From NCBI RefSeq assembly GCF_900101475.1, contig NZ_FMZV01000001.1, positions 62,001 through 126,000 on the forward strand: 64,000 nucleotides of DNA, read 5' to 3'. The position numbers and the translations under genes were made by a program. Positions 27,399-36,127 of this stretch are shown here, piece after piece. Source of the stretch: Ruegeria marina (GTDB taxonomy: Bacteria; Pseudomonadota; Alphaproteobacteria; Rhodobacterales; Rhodobacteraceae). The notes under the pieces were generated by a model. It was not told the origin of the DNA, ran no database searches, and saw only the letters and a program-made list of their open reading frames with translations. Positions within the stretch are counted from its first letter, which is position 1. Every line of letters starts with the position of its first letter.

Positions 27399-27506
27399 TT
27401 ATTCGGCGATGATGCTGACCGCCGCAATCCAAGTGAAACAGCATCCGAGCACCACAGCGACCCTGAGGGCACTTGGCGAAAGGCGGCTTAAAACGCGTTC
27501 GCACAT
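27399..27506 (-). CDS. Candidate 35-residue single-TM peptide antisense in the polysaccharide locus
   Basis: An ATG-TGC start at 27506 opens a 35-residue frame: a basic/polar head (MCERVLSRLSPSALR), one hydrophobic helix with two Cys and a Trp, and the end SIIAE. It lies in the 285-bp gap between the sugar transferase and the GT2 gene, on the opposite strand to both. Its pattern ALR-x-x-V-[IV]-x-x-C-x-x-x-W-x-A matches, ungapped, the small frame at 14663-14758. No Shine-Dalgarno sequence is visible. The remaining gap (27507-27663) is AT-rich and probably holds the promoter for the downstream genes. Confidence 0.3.
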   Translation of the reverse strand: MCERVLSRLSPSALRVAVVLGCCFTWIAAVSIIAE

Positions 27507-27663
27507 CAAGCGAGAAGTAGTGTTTTGAAAATTCATTGGAATCTGCTCGGCATCTTATTTTTACTGGTTTATTATCGCCCTGATCCGTTAATTTGTCAAT
27601 ATCTAGCGCGCGGGGCATGGCAAGTGCCAACAACTTGTGTGCAAATGGGAAGTGATAAGCGTG

Positions 27664-28548
27664 ATGCGCTTGATAGTCTCAATTCCGACAACCAATCGCG
27701 CAGCAGTTGTCGCGCTGACGATTCAGGATATTGCGCGACAATCGCGGTTGCCTGATCTGGTTCTGGTCGTGGTCGCCGACGAGTCGGATATCGATCCGGC
27801 TGCAATCGAGGGTCTGCCATTTCCTGTTGCGGTCCAGAAAAGCGAGCGCGGGTTGACCTGTCAGCGTAATGTCGCGCTGGGTATGCTCGAAGCCGACGAT
27901 TTGGCGCTGTTCCTGGACGATGATTTCGTGATGGCGCCCGACTATCTGGCCAATTTGGAACGCCTGTTCAGGGAGTACCCGGATGTGGTCATGGCCACCG
28001 GCACCGTCCTTGCAGATGGCATTCACGGGCCGGGTTTGAGCTATGAATACGGACGGAATCTGACCATGAACGTGGCCTTGCCTGGCGCGACTGCCCTGAG
28101 CCCGAAGGACATCTATAACTGTTATGGCTGCAACATGGCGCTCAGGGCGTCGTATGTGGTGGCCCACGGGGTGAGGTTCGACCAGAGATTGAAGCTGTAT
28201 GGCTGGCTGGAAGACGTTGATTTTTCGCGCCAGATGGCGGCATACGGGCGGATCGTCAAATCGGCGGCATTGCGGGGGGTGCATCTGGGAACCAAGACGG
28301 GGCGCAGCAGCGGCTTGAGATTGGGCTATTCACAGGTTGCAAATCCGCTCTACCTGAACCGAAAGGGCACGATGGCGCCGATACGAGTGTTGAACATTGT
28401 CGGGCGCAATCTGATCAGCAACCTGGTCAAGTCCGTAAGGCCCGAGCCGGAAGTCGACCGGTTGGGACGATTGAAGGGAAATCTGCAGGCATTCGGCGAT
28501 CTGATGCGCGGCCGGTTGCAGCCTGAGCGGATTCTGACGTTTGAATGA
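27664..28548 (+). CDS. Glycosyltransferase family 2 (GT-A)
   Basis: The start is ATG 27664 (294 residues), with GGAAGTGA a short distance upstream; in-frame starts at 27637 and 27652 add a few residues only. The GT-A fold shows MRLIVSIPTTNR at the N-terminus, the metal-binding motif LFLDDDFVMAPDYL (D-x-D) near residue 90, and a C-terminal YGWLEDVDFSRQM with the ED acceptor-site pair. It would add a sugar to the lipid-linked intermediate in the cytosol. It overlaps the following GT4 gene by 4 bases (ATGA), so both are expressed together. Confidence 0.9.
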   Translation: MRLIVSIPTTNRAAVVALTIQDIARQSRLPDLVLVVVADESDIDPAAIEGLPFPVAVQKSERGLTCQRNVALGMLEADDLALFLDDDFVMAPDYLANLERLFREYPDVVMATGTVLADGIHGPGLSYEYGRNLTMNVALPGATALSPKDIYNCYGCNMALRASYVVAHGVRFDQRLKLYGWLEDVDFSRQMAAYGRIVKSAALRGVHLGTKTGRSSGLRLGYSQVANPLYLNRKGTMAPIRVLNIVGRNLISNLVKSVRPEPEVDRLGRLKGNLQAFGDLMRGRLQPERILTFE

Positions 28549-29786
28549 CAGGCGCAGGTCCGGGCCGGGTGGTCATACTGAGTGATTTCGCAACCGTCCG
28601 GGGCGGTGCGTCCAAGCTGGCGGTTATGCAGGCCGGGCAACTGACGCGCCAAGGGGTGCCGGTCACCTTCTTTACCGGCGATAGCGAGGCCGATCTGCCG
28701 GCCGGTGTCGATCTGGTCAGCCTCGGCGGGCGCAGATTGCTGGATCAGGGCAAGCTGGAGGCGGCGATCGCCGGCTTGTGGAACCGAAAGGCCGAAGTCC
28801 TGCTACGCGACTGGATTGCGTCAAATGACACGCCGGCCACGATCTATCATGTCCACGGCTATCATCAGACGCTGTCACCATCTGTCCTGGCCCCTCTTAA
28901 GCGCGTCAGGAATAGAACCGTCATGCATGCGCACGACTATTTTCTTGCATGTCCCAATGGCGCCTTCTTCGACTTCCGGGCTGCAAGGACCTGCAATCGC
29001 CAGGCGCTGTCATGGCCGTGCATCGCGCGCAATTGCGACAAGCGGAACTATGGTCACAAGCTCTGGCGCGTGGCGCGGCAGACACTCCAGAACCGGGCAA
29101 GATCCCGTCTGCTGCCGGAGGTGGGTACGATCCTGCTGCACGACGGGATGCAAAGGCGCCTGTTTCCGCAGGGTGGCGGCGGGCAGGTGTTTTCGATTGC
29201 AAACCCTGCCGATCCGATGCTGGCAAACCCCGTCGCGGCCGAGCGCAACCGCGCGCTGGTTTTCGTTGGTGACATCCACGAATACAAGGGTGTGTTCGTG
29301 TTGGCCGAGGCGGGCCGGCGCGCCGGGCTGTCCGTTGTGTTCGCAGGAGCCGGTCAGGATCTTTCGCGCCTTCGGGAGGAGTATCCCGAGCATCACTATG
29401 CAGGGTGGCAGGACCGGGAGGGCCTGTGCCGGATATTGGCCGAGGCGCGGCTGCTGGTGGCGCCGACTCTTGGACCCGAACCCTTCGGCCTGGCGCCTGT
29501 CGAAGCTTTGTTGTCCGGCGTGCCGGTTATCATTTCGGATGAAATGCTTCTGGGTCGGGAAATCGAAACGAGGGACATGGGGCGGGTATTCAGGGCGGGC
29601 GATAGTGAGGCTTTGGCAAAGCTGCTTGCCGAACTTGCCGGGGACGATGCGCGCGTTGCCCTGATGTCGCGGAATGCTGTGGCCAGGGGGCGGGAACTGT
29701 CGCTGAGTTCCGAAGCCTGGTGTGCTGCATTGACGGAGATCTACGAAAGACTTCTTGAAGACGCGGGCAGAGATGCAAGGGCCTGA
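28545..29786 (+). CDS. Glycosyltransferase family 4 (GT-B)
   Basis: This 413-residue enzyme has a Rossmann start (VVILSDFATVRGGASKLAVMQAGQL), a mid-protein HAHDYFLACPNGAFFDF segment as found in many wall and exopolysaccharide GT4 proteins, and the donor-binding region PEPFGLAPVEALLSGVPVI with the conserved Glu pair. A short insert (residues ~145-180) is rich in Cys and basic residues. It is translationally coupled to the GT2 gene. Together with the GT4 at 20342-21451 and the priming enzyme, it implies a repeat unit of at least four sugars if each acts once. It is convergent with the acyltransferase across a 60-bp gap that shows no terminator. Confidence 0.9.
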   Translation: MTGAGPGRVVILSDFATVRGGASKLAVMQAGQLTRQGVPVTFFTGDSEADLPAGVDLVSLGGRRLLDQGKLEAAIAGLWNRKAEVLLRDWIASNDTPATIYHVHGYHQTLSPSVLAPLKRVRNRTVMHAHDYFLACPNGAFFDFRAARTCNRQALSWPCIARNCDKRNYGHKLWRVARQTLQNRARSRLLPEVGTILLHDGMQRRLFPQGGGGQVFSIANPADPMLANPVAAERNRALVFVGDIHEYKGVFVLAEAGRRAGLSVVFAGAGQDLSRLREEYPEHHYAGWQDREGLCRILAEARLLVAPTLGPEPFGLAPVEALLSGVPVIISDEMLLGREIETRDMGRVFRAGDSEALAKLLAELAGDDARVALMSRNAVARGRELSLSSEAWCAALTEIYERLLEDAGRDARA

Positions 29787-29846
29787 ATCCGGTGGCCGCG
29801 CAAATGTATCTGATGATGGATCAGTAAAGGGCAGGTTTGCCGGGCG

Positions 29847-30977
29847 TCAGGCTGCTGTCGCCCTGACCCGCGTTCTGGCCAACTGCCGCAGATTCCGCCT
29901 GAGTGGTGCTTCGATCCAGAGCGTCAGAGTGATCGCCAGGACAAGCAGGCCGGCTTGAATCAACAACATCAGGATAACGCCAGAGACAGCGGTTTTCGCC
30001 GAAAGAAAGCCGAGCAGTGCCATGCCGGCGTTCTGGTGAAGCAGATAATAGGCGTAGGAGGCATATCCGCCCAGGACCATGAGCCTGGAAGACAGGAACG
30101 GAAAAGACCTATGTGCAAGCATGGCATGGCTCGCCAATGCGAAAACGAAGATCAGCCCCAGGATGTGCGAGGGTGTTATCCCGCTTGCCGAGTTCAGCAC
30201 CGCATAGGTGAAGGCCTGTAGAATGGCAACGGCAAGAAGCACCCTTGCCAGTCTGGGATGGGGGTTGCGTCGCAGAACCGCCAAGGCGATCCCGGCCGAG
30301 AAATACGGTTGATGCTCGGCAAAGAGCAGCCGGGAAAGGGCGTCGAAAGCGCCGCCCCACACCGTGCCGACAAGAAAGATTGCAGAACAGACCAGCGCGA
30401 AACCGAACCACAGCGCAAGAAAGCGGTTGCGGCCAAGGAAGAAGAGCACCGCAGCCACGGTATAGAACCTCACTTCTGTCCAAAGTGACCAATAAGCGCC
30501 ATCCAGCCACTCGAAACCGTCTTGCCCGATGATCTTGCCCACATGTGCGGGGGGCAAGAAAGTGAGACTGATCAGATATTCGGCAACCGAGCGTTCCAGC
30601 GGAGCCGGCCCCAGCAGTGAAGTCAGTCCAAAGGTCAGCGAGCCGCAGATCAGAAGGGTCGGCCACAATCGGATGCCGCGCATCAAGGCGAAATCCATCG
30701 GCCCCTTGCTGCGTTCGAGGCTGAGAAAGATCACGAAGCCCGATACGACGAAAAAGAGGTAGACGCCGAAATAACCGACATCGGCCATTGGTATCCATGC
30801 CAAGGCATCGCCATAGGGCAACAGGGGGAGCCCCTTGCCCGATGGGGTCCAGAAAACGGCATAGTGGAACAGGCTTACCCACAAGATCGCAATCGTACGC
30901 AAGCCATCAATCTGAAGAAGGCGTTTGTCCCGGAGGCCTTTGGTATTTCCTGCGTTCAATATTCCATCCGCATGCAA
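29847..30977 (-). CDS. Membrane acyltransferase 3 family (OafA/ExoZ-like)
   Basis: This 376-residue polytopic protein of about ten helices opens with the family signature LLQIDGLRTIAILWVSLFHYAVFW, which includes the catalytic His. It continues with FFVVSGFVIFLSLERS and the conserved YWSLWTEVRFY segment (WSL-x-x-E). Such enzymes O-acetylate or otherwise acylate extracytoplasmic sugars, so it probably decorates the locus polysaccharide. Alternatively it might transfer a different acyl group, which is relevant because a carrier-bound aminoacyl product is made nearby. The start is a TTG at 30977 without a clear Shine-Dalgarno sequence, so the exact N-terminus is uncertain. It ends 60 bases from the convergent GT4 gene. 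Confidence 0.88.
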   Translation of the reverse strand: MHADGILNAGNTKGLRDKRLLQIDGLRTIAILWVSLFHYAVFWTPSGKGLPLLPYGDALAWIPMADVGYFGVYLFFVVSGFVIFLSLERSKGPMDFALMRGIRLWPTLLICGSLTFGLTSLLGPAPLERSVAEYLISLTFLPPAHVGKIIGQDGFEWLDGAYWSLWTEVRFYTVAAVLFFLGRNRFLALWFGFALVCSAIFLVGTVWGGAFDALSRLLFAEHQPYFSAGIALAVLRRNPHPRLARVLLAVAILQAFTYAVLNSASGITPSHILGLIFVFALASHAMLAHRSFPFLSSRLMVLGGYASYAYYLLHQNAGMALLGFLSAKTAVSGVILMLLIQAGLLVLAITLTLWIEAPLRRNLRQLARTRVRATAA

Positions 30978-31505
30978 GACATCAAAAGAAATGCAAAAGC
31001 TTCTGCTCTCACCGGGTGCCGTTTCAGACTATGTCGTCATTGCCTGCAACGGCAACCCTTGTTTTCTGTCAGTGGTTTCGGCCCGGATCTTGTCAGATCA
31101 AACGGGCTTGCGCCGGGGAGCGGGCTTTGGGGGCTTCGTGCAATATCCTGCGAGGTTCCTGGCCCTGATCCAATCCATTCGGCGATGTTTCAAGGTGTCA
31201 ACTTGTAACGGTCCCGGTTCACTCCAACCCGCACGCAGGGGCCCCCACGACCGACCTTGCGGATTTTGGTGCAGGCGTCAGGTAATGTGGACGATGAACG
31301 CACCGTTGGTGGCGTAGCGAACTTTGTCACGTGTATGTGACGGGCGGAGGGCCCGGCCGGGAGCATTCGGCATAATTATGTAATTTCAATTTCTTATGTT
31401 GTTGCGTTCAACTGTTTCCGGACATTGGTGGCCGCCTTTCGATCAGAGTATTTGTCAATTTCGACTTTCGCGATAGTCTCGCTCCACCAACGGGAGGAGA
31501 GAGAC
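30978..31505. other. 528-bp gap separating the polysaccharide locus from the TRAP operon
   Basis: No gene with protein-like features is seen. The left part should contain the acyltransferase promoter (minus strand), the right part the TRAP operon promoter. Two palindromes lie near the right side: GTCAC-N6-GTGAC at 31326-31341 and CATAATTATG at 31371-31380, followed by an AT-rich stretch to about 31480. GGGAGGAGAGAG at 31491-31502 is the ribosome binding site of the TRAP binding protein. Confidence 0.5.
31326..31341. promoter_or_regulatory. Candidate operator: perfect inverted repeat upstream of the TRAP operon
   Basis: GTCAC and GTGAC arms are separated by six bases, about 165 bases before the start codon of the TRAP binding protein. 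The size and symmetry fit a dimeric regulator (GntR, LacI or CRP-like). A second short palindrome, CATAATTATG, lies at 31371-31380. No regulator gene sits beside this operon in the window, so the ligand is unknown. Confidence 0.4.
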
Positions 31506-32486
31506 ATGATGAATACGTTCCTGGGCACCGCTCTGGGCCTGACCCTGATGGCATCCGCCGCAAGCGCTACCGAAAAGATGCGCATTTCCTTGCAATTGCC
31601 ACTGAAAAGCCACCTGGGCCAGAATCTGCAACTGTTCGAGAAAGAGGTCGAGGCCCGCACCGGCGGCGCCATCGACGTCGAGATCTACGACAGCGCAACG
31701 CTCTACAAGGACAAGGAAGTGCCCGCCGCTGTCGGCTCCGGTGCGATCGAGGCCGGGGTGGCCTCGCTGACGCGCTATGTGGGCGATGCGCCGGTGGTCG
31801 ATGTCTTCTACATGCCGTTCCTGTTCAATTCCGAGGACAAGGTGCGCGCAGCCGTCGCCGAGGGCAGCCCGATTCGCACCGCGATCGAGACCGAGGTGGC
31901 CAAGACCGGCGGCCAGATCCTCTATTGGCAGGCCTATGGCGGCGCGGTGATGCTGTCCCAGGGCGGGCCGATCAAGACGCCCGAGGACCTCAAGGGCAAG
32001 AAGGTGCGGGTCTTCGGCAAGACGCTCGGCGATTTTGTCACCGCCGCCGGCGGGGCGCCGACCCTGGTATCGGGTTCCGAGCAATACCTGGCCTATCAGC
32101 GTGGCACCGTCGATGTCGGCATGACCGGCGTGTCCGGCGTCAAGTCGCGCAAACTGTGGGAGGTGATGGATACGATCACCGTGACCAACCATGCCGATAT
32201 CGAATTCGTCGTGGTGGTCAACACCGACTGGTGGAACGGCCTTTCGCCCGAGATCCAGAGCCAGATCGCCGAGGCCGCCAGCATCGCGCAAGAGGACGTG
32301 CGCAACCGCATGTCCGAGATCGAGGCCGAAGCCTATGCGGCCGCCAGAGATAATGGCATGACCGTGGTCGAACTCAGCGACGAGGATCTCGCCGCCTGGA
32401 AGGCCGTGGCGCAGCCGGTCTATGACGCCTACCTGGCCGCGACGGGCGATGTGGGCAAGTCGATCCTTGCCGCCGCGGGCAACTGA
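31506..32486 (+). CDS. TRAP transporter substrate-binding protein (DctP family)
   Basis: The start is ATG 31506 (326 residues), directly after a strong GGAGGAGAGAG site; the next codon is also ATG. A cleavable signal peptide (MNTFLGTALGLTLMASAASA) leads to a periplasmic DctP fold. Conserved parts are MRISLQLPLKSHLGQNLQLFEKEVE, the GKKVRVFGKTLGDF region and SEQYLAYQRGTVDVGMTG. The protein delivers a ligand, usually an organic acid or acidic sugar, to the QM membrane subunits encoded next. The downstream kinase and NagA genes suggest an amino sugar or a related acid as ligand, but binding residues do not identify it. Confidence 0.93.
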   Translation: MMNTFLGTALGLTLMASAASATEKMRISLQLPLKSHLGQNLQLFEKEVEARTGGAIDVEIYDSATLYKDKEVPAAVGSGAIEAGVASLTRYVGDAPVVDVFYMPFLFNSEDKVRAAVAEGSPIRTAIETEVAKTGGQILYWQAYGGAVMLSQGGPIKTPEDLKGKKVRVFGKTLGDFVTAAGGAPTLVSGSEQYLAYQRGTVDVGMTGVSGVKSRKLWEVMDTITVTNHADIEFVVVVNTDWWNGLSPEIQSQIAEAASIAQEDVRNRMSEIEAEAYAAARDNGMTVVELSDEDLAAWKAVAQPVYDAYLAATGDVGKSILAAAGN

Positions 32487-32533
32487 ACCGATCCATTAGG
32501 GGCGGCTGGCAACGGCCGCCCAAGGGGCTTGCC

Positions 32534-33031
32534 ATGACACTGGTTACCACCATCTCCCGTTGGGCGGGCGTCTTTGGCGCATGCCTGTTGACAGCCACAG
32601 GCGTTATGCTGACCTACGAGGTCGTCGCGCGCTATTTCTTCGTAAAACCAACAATCTGGGCGGCAGAGCTCAGCCAGCTCTGCCTGATCTGGGGGTGCCT
32701 GCTAGCGATAGCCTGGGTGCTGAATATGCGCCGTCATATCACGGTGAACGCTGTCACCGCCCTGTTGCCGCCAGCGGTTCAAAAGCTGTGCGTGGCGCTG
32801 TCCCTTCTGGCGGTGATCGTGTTTTCGATCATCGTCACCATCTGGGGCTGGGACATCTTCCATGACAGTTTCACGCGCGGCCGCACCACCGGATCCTTGC
32901 TCGACCTGCCCAGCTGGGTGGCGGAACTGTCGGTTCCGGTCGGGTTTGCCCTGCTGACGGCGCAGGCGCTGGTGGAACTGGCGGCCCTTCGGCATGGCGA
33001 CATTGCCTCACTGGGAAGCAGCCACGAATGA
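32534..33031 (+). CDS. TRAP transporter small permease (DctQ)
   Basis: A 165-residue protein with four hydrophobic helices and the DctQ hallmarks: YEVVARYFFVKPTIWAAELSQLCLIWGCLLA in the first half and a RRHITVNAV segment between helices 2 and 3. It forms the TRAP membrane complex with the large permease. The gene begins 47 bases after the binding protein and overlaps the large permease by 4 bases (ATGA). Confidence 0.93.
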   Translation: MTLVTTISRWAGVFGACLLTATGVMLTYEVVARYFFVKPTIWAAELSQLCLIWGCLLAIAWVLNMRRHITVNAVTALLPPAVQKLCVALSLLAVIVFSIIVTIWGWDIFHDSFTRGRTTGSLLDLPSWVAELSVPVGFALLTAQALVELAALRHGDIASLGSSHE

Positions 33032-34302
33032 CCATTATCCTGATTCTCGTCTGTCTCTTCGTACTGCTGCTGGTCGGCGTGCCTGTTGCCTTTGCTCTGG
33101 GCGGGCTGGGTCTTGGCATGCTTATTCTGGGCGGGTTCTCGCCGCTGATGGCGCCGCAGGCGGTGCTCTCCACGCTCGATGGGTTCATCCTGCTGGCGGT
33201 GCCGCTGTTCCTGCTGATGTCGAACATCCTGCTCAAGGGCGGCGTCGGGCGCGACCTGTTTGCCGCGGTGCAGGCCTGGGTCGGGCACTGGCCCGGCGGG
33301 CTGGCGGTGGCCACGATCCTCAGCTGCGGCCTGTTCGCCGCCATCTCGGGCTCCTCGGTGGCCACGGCGGCCACCATCGGCACCGTCGCCATCCCCGAGA
33401 TGGTCAGCCGCGGCTATGACCGGCGCTTCGTCTACGGGCTGCTGGCTGCCGGCGGCACGCTGGGCATCCTGATCCCGCCGTCGATCCCGATGATCGTCTT
33501 CGGTTTCGTGGCCGAGGAATCCGTCATCGCGCTGTTCCTGGCCGGGATCGGTCCGGGCATCCTGCTGGTGGCGATGTTCATCGTCTTCGCGATGATCCAT
33601 GCGCGTGTCTCATCCAGCTACACGCCCATGCCCAAGGCCTCGGCGGCTGAACGCATGTCCGCCACCCTGCGCGCGCTGCCGTCGCTGGGGCTGGCGCTGC
33701 TGATCGTGCTGGGCCTCTATTCCGGCGCCTTCACCCCGACTGAGGCGGCCGCCGTCGGTTTCGCCGCCGCGCTGGTCATCACCGGCCTGGGCCTCAGGAC
33801 CCTGACCTGGGTCAAGCTGTGGGAGGCGGTGCGCGACAGCGCCATCACCACCACCGCCATCCTTCTGATCATCGCCGGGGCCAAGATCTTCGGCAAGGCG
33901 ATCGCGCTCTACCGTATTCCGCAGGACATTTCGGCCTTCATCGCCGCCCATATCGACGGGCCGGTGGTGTTCATCCTGCTGGTTTCCGTCGTGCTGCTGC
34001 TGATGGGGCTGGTGTTCGAGGCGCTGTCGATGATCCTGATCATGACGCCCGTGCTGTTGCCCGCGGCAATGGCGCTGGGGTTCGACCCGATCTGGTTCGG
34101 CATCTTCATGGTGATCATGGTCGAATGCGCCCTGATCACGCCGCCCGTCGGGCTGAACCTCTACGTGATCCAGGCGGTGGCCCGCGTCTCGCTGGGCGAG
34201 GTGGCGCGCGGGGTCTGGCCATTCCTGCTTTTGATGCTGCTGACGGTCGTGGTTCTGTTCATCTGGCCCGACCTCGCCCTTTACATTCCCTTCAAGTGGT
34301 AA
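33028..34302 (+). CDS. TRAP transporter large permease (DctM)
   Basis: This 424-residue protein with about a dozen helices carries the DctM signatures VPLFLLMSNILLKGG, ISGSSVATAATIGTVAIPEM and GGTLGILIPPSIPMIVFG. The second repeat ends with ALITPPVGLNLYVI. It is the sodium-coupled elevator-type transport subunit. The length is normal and there is no fusion with DctQ. The isocitrate-lyase-family gene starts 4 bases after its stop, so all four genes are probably co-transcribed. Confidence 0.95.
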   Translation: MTIILILVCLFVLLLVGVPVAFALGGLGLGMLILGGFSPLMAPQAVLSTLDGFILLAVPLFLLMSNILLKGGVGRDLFAAVQAWVGHWPGGLAVATILSCGLFAAISGSSVATAATIGTVAIPEMVSRGYDRRFVYGLLAAGGTLGILIPPSIPMIVFGFVAEESVIALFLAGIGPGILLVAMFIVFAMIHARVSSSYTPMPKASAAERMSATLRALPSLGLALLIVLGLYSGAFTPTEAAAVGFAAALVITGLGLRTLTWVKLWEAVRDSAITTTAILLIIAGAKIFGKAIALYRIPQDISAFIAAHIDGPVVFILLVSVVLLLMGLVFEALSMILIMTPVLLPAAMALGFDPIWFGIFMVIMVECALITPPVGLNLYVIQAVARVSLGEVARGVWPFLLLMLLTVVVLFIWPDLALYIPFKW

Positions 34303-34306
34303 CCCC

Positions 34307-35206
34307 ATGATACAAGCACAGAAATTGAGAACCTTGCTGGCCGAGGACCGCTGCCACGTGATGCCCTGCTGCTATGATGCGCTCTCGGCCCGGCTCATCG
34401 CGCAGGAAGGTTACGCGCTGACCTTCATGTCCGGGTTCGCGACCTCGGCTAGCCGGATCGGCGCGCCGGACCTCGGACTGATGAGCTATGGCGAGGTGGT
34501 CGACCAGGCCCGCAACATCACCGAGGCGATCGACATCCCCCTGATCGGCGATGGCGACACCGGCTATGGCAACGCGATGAACGTGCGCCGCACGGTGACC
34601 GGCTTCGCCCGCGCGGGCTGCGCCGCGGTGATGATCGAGGACCAGCTGGCGCCCAAACGCTGCGGTCATACGCCCGGCAAGGCGGTGGTGGGGCGCGACG
34701 AGGCCTTCGATCGCATCCGTGCCGCTGTCGATGCGCGCGAGGAACTGCGTGCCGCGGGCGGCGATATCCTGATCCTCGCCCGCACCGACGCGCGCCACGA
34801 ACACGGCCTGGCCGAGGCCATCGCCCGCGCCGAACGCTTTGCCGAACTGGGGGCCGACATCCTGTTTGTCGAGGCGCCACGCAACGAGGCCGAGATGCGG
34901 CAGGTCTGCGCCGACCTGCCGGGACCGAAGATGGCCAATATCGTCGAAGGCGGGGAAACCCCCGACCTGCCCAATGCCGCGCTGCACGACATCGGCTATT
35001 CCATCGCCGCCTATCCGCTGTCGCTGATGGCGGCAGCCATGCAGGCGATGGTCACCTGCCTTCGGCAGATGCGGGGCGACACGCGGACCGGGTTGATGAA
35101 TTTTGCCGAACTGCGCCAGCGCATCGGGTTCGACGATTATTACCAGGCATCCGAGCGCTATGCCTCATCGAAACGCGATCATGGCCCCGGCGGCAAAACA
35201 CGTTGA
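34307..35206 (+). CDS. Isocitrate lyase / PEP mutase superfamily enzyme (2-methylisocitrate-lyase-like C-C lyase)
   Basis: The 299-residue TIM barrel has the superfamily signature with catalytic Cys, KRCGH, at 117-121, and the Mg/substrate loop GDGDTGYGN at 81-89. KRCGH marks true lyases (isocitrate, 2-methylisocitrate, dimethylmalate, oxaloacetate-type) rather than phosphonate mutases. The length is that of short prokaryotic members such as PrpB. The operon lacks PrpC or PrpD, which argues against the methylcitrate cycle. With a TRAP transporter and GlcNAc-type genes it more likely cleaves a 2-oxo or branched dicarboxylate arising from the imported compound. Several proteins of this group are mis-annotated as carboxyvinyl-carboxyphosphonate mutase. 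Confidence 0.85.
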   Translation: MIQAQKLRTLLAEDRCHVMPCCYDALSARLIAQEGYALTFMSGFATSASRIGAPDLGLMSYGEVVDQARNITEAIDIPLIGDGDTGYGNAMNVRRTVTGFARAGCAAVMIEDQLAPKRCGHTPGKAVVGRDEAFDRIRAAVDAREELRAAGGDILILARTDARHEHGLAEAIARAERFAELGADILFVEAPRNEAEMRQVCADLPGPKMANIVEGGETPDLPNAALHDIGYSIAAYPLSLMAAAMQAMVTCLRQMRGDTRTGLMNFAELRQRIGFDDYYQASERYASSKRDHGPGGKTR

Positions 35207-35236
35207 CCGGCAGCGCCCGGTCTGAAAGGTGGAGAC

Positions 35237-36127
35237 ATGACCGAGTCTCCTTCGCATCCAGTCATCGCCGTCGATGGTGGCGGCACATCCTGCCGGTTCG
35301 CGCTGGTTTCGGCGGGTGTCCGGCATGAGGTAAAACTCGGCAGCGCCAATGTGTTCTCCGATTTCGAAAGCGCCTTGACGGTCGTGAATACCGGCCTCTC
35401 CGGATTGCTCGCGCAGGCCGGACTGCCCGCACAGGCGATTGCCGAAATACCGGTGTTCGCCGGTCTTGCGGGGGTGATCGACCCCGACATGGCCCGAAAG
35501 GTAGCCATGCTCATCGACGCACCTGTCGTCGAAGTGGCCGATGACCGGGTTCCGGCCGTCGTCGGGGCGCTCGGCGATGCGGATGGCGCGCTGATCAGCG
35601 CCGGAACCGGTTCCTTTGTCGGCTGCCAGTCCGCGGGCAGGATCACCCTGATCGGCGGTCACGGCTGGCTCCTGGGGGACGACGCCTCGGGCGGCTGGCT
35701 TGGGCAGGCGCTGCTGCGCCGCTGCCTGCGCGCGCTGGACGGTATCGACGCACGAACGGAACTGATCGACTTCACCTTGCGGGAATTCGATAACAATGCC
35801 TCACAAGTCATTATTTTCTCGGCATCTGCGCGCCCGAAGGATTTCGCCCGGCTCGCGCCGCCGATATTCGACGCGGCCGATACCGGTGATCCGGTTGCGG
35901 TTTCGCTGGTGCGCTCGGGCGCAGATTACCTGGTCGACGCGCTGCGGGCGCTCGGACAGGCTGACACCGGGCCGGTGCATCTGCACGGCAGCGTTGCGCC
36001 GCGTTACCTGCGCTATCTGCCAGAGACAATCGCGGCGCGTGTGACCCCGGCCACCGGCACGGCACTTGACGGCGGGTTGATCCTGGCCCGGCGGCTGGCG
36101 CAGCGGATGGCAGGAGGCCCGGCATGA
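35237..36127 (+). CDS. BadF/BadG-type kinase, N-acetylglucosamine-kinase-like
   Basis: This 296-residue member of the ASKHA superfamily has phosphate-1 motif VIAVDGGGTSCRFALV near residue 10, GTGSFVG near 122 (phosphate 2), LLGDDASGGWLG, and an adenosine-binding HLHGSVAPRYL toward the end. Relatives in this family phosphorylate GlcNAc or glucosamine. It overlaps NagA by 4 bases, so the pair should work in sequence: kinase gives GlcNAc-6-phosphate and NagA deacetylates it. That fits import of unphosphorylated sugar through the TRAP system rather than a PTS. No NagB deaminase is seen in the window. Confidence 0.85.
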   Translation: MTESPSHPVIAVDGGGTSCRFALVSAGVRHEVKLGSANVFSDFESALTVVNTGLSGLLAQAGLPAQAIAEIPVFAGLAGVIDPDMARKVAMLIDAPVVEVADDRVPAVVGALGDADGALISAGTGSFVGCQSAGRITLIGGHGWLLGDDASGGWLGQALLRRCLRALDGIDARTELIDFTLREFDNNASQVIIFSASARPKDFARLAPPIFDAADTGDPVAVSLVRSGADYLVDALRALGQADTGPVHLHGSVAPRYLRYLPETIAARVTPATGTALDGGLILARRLAQRMAGGPA

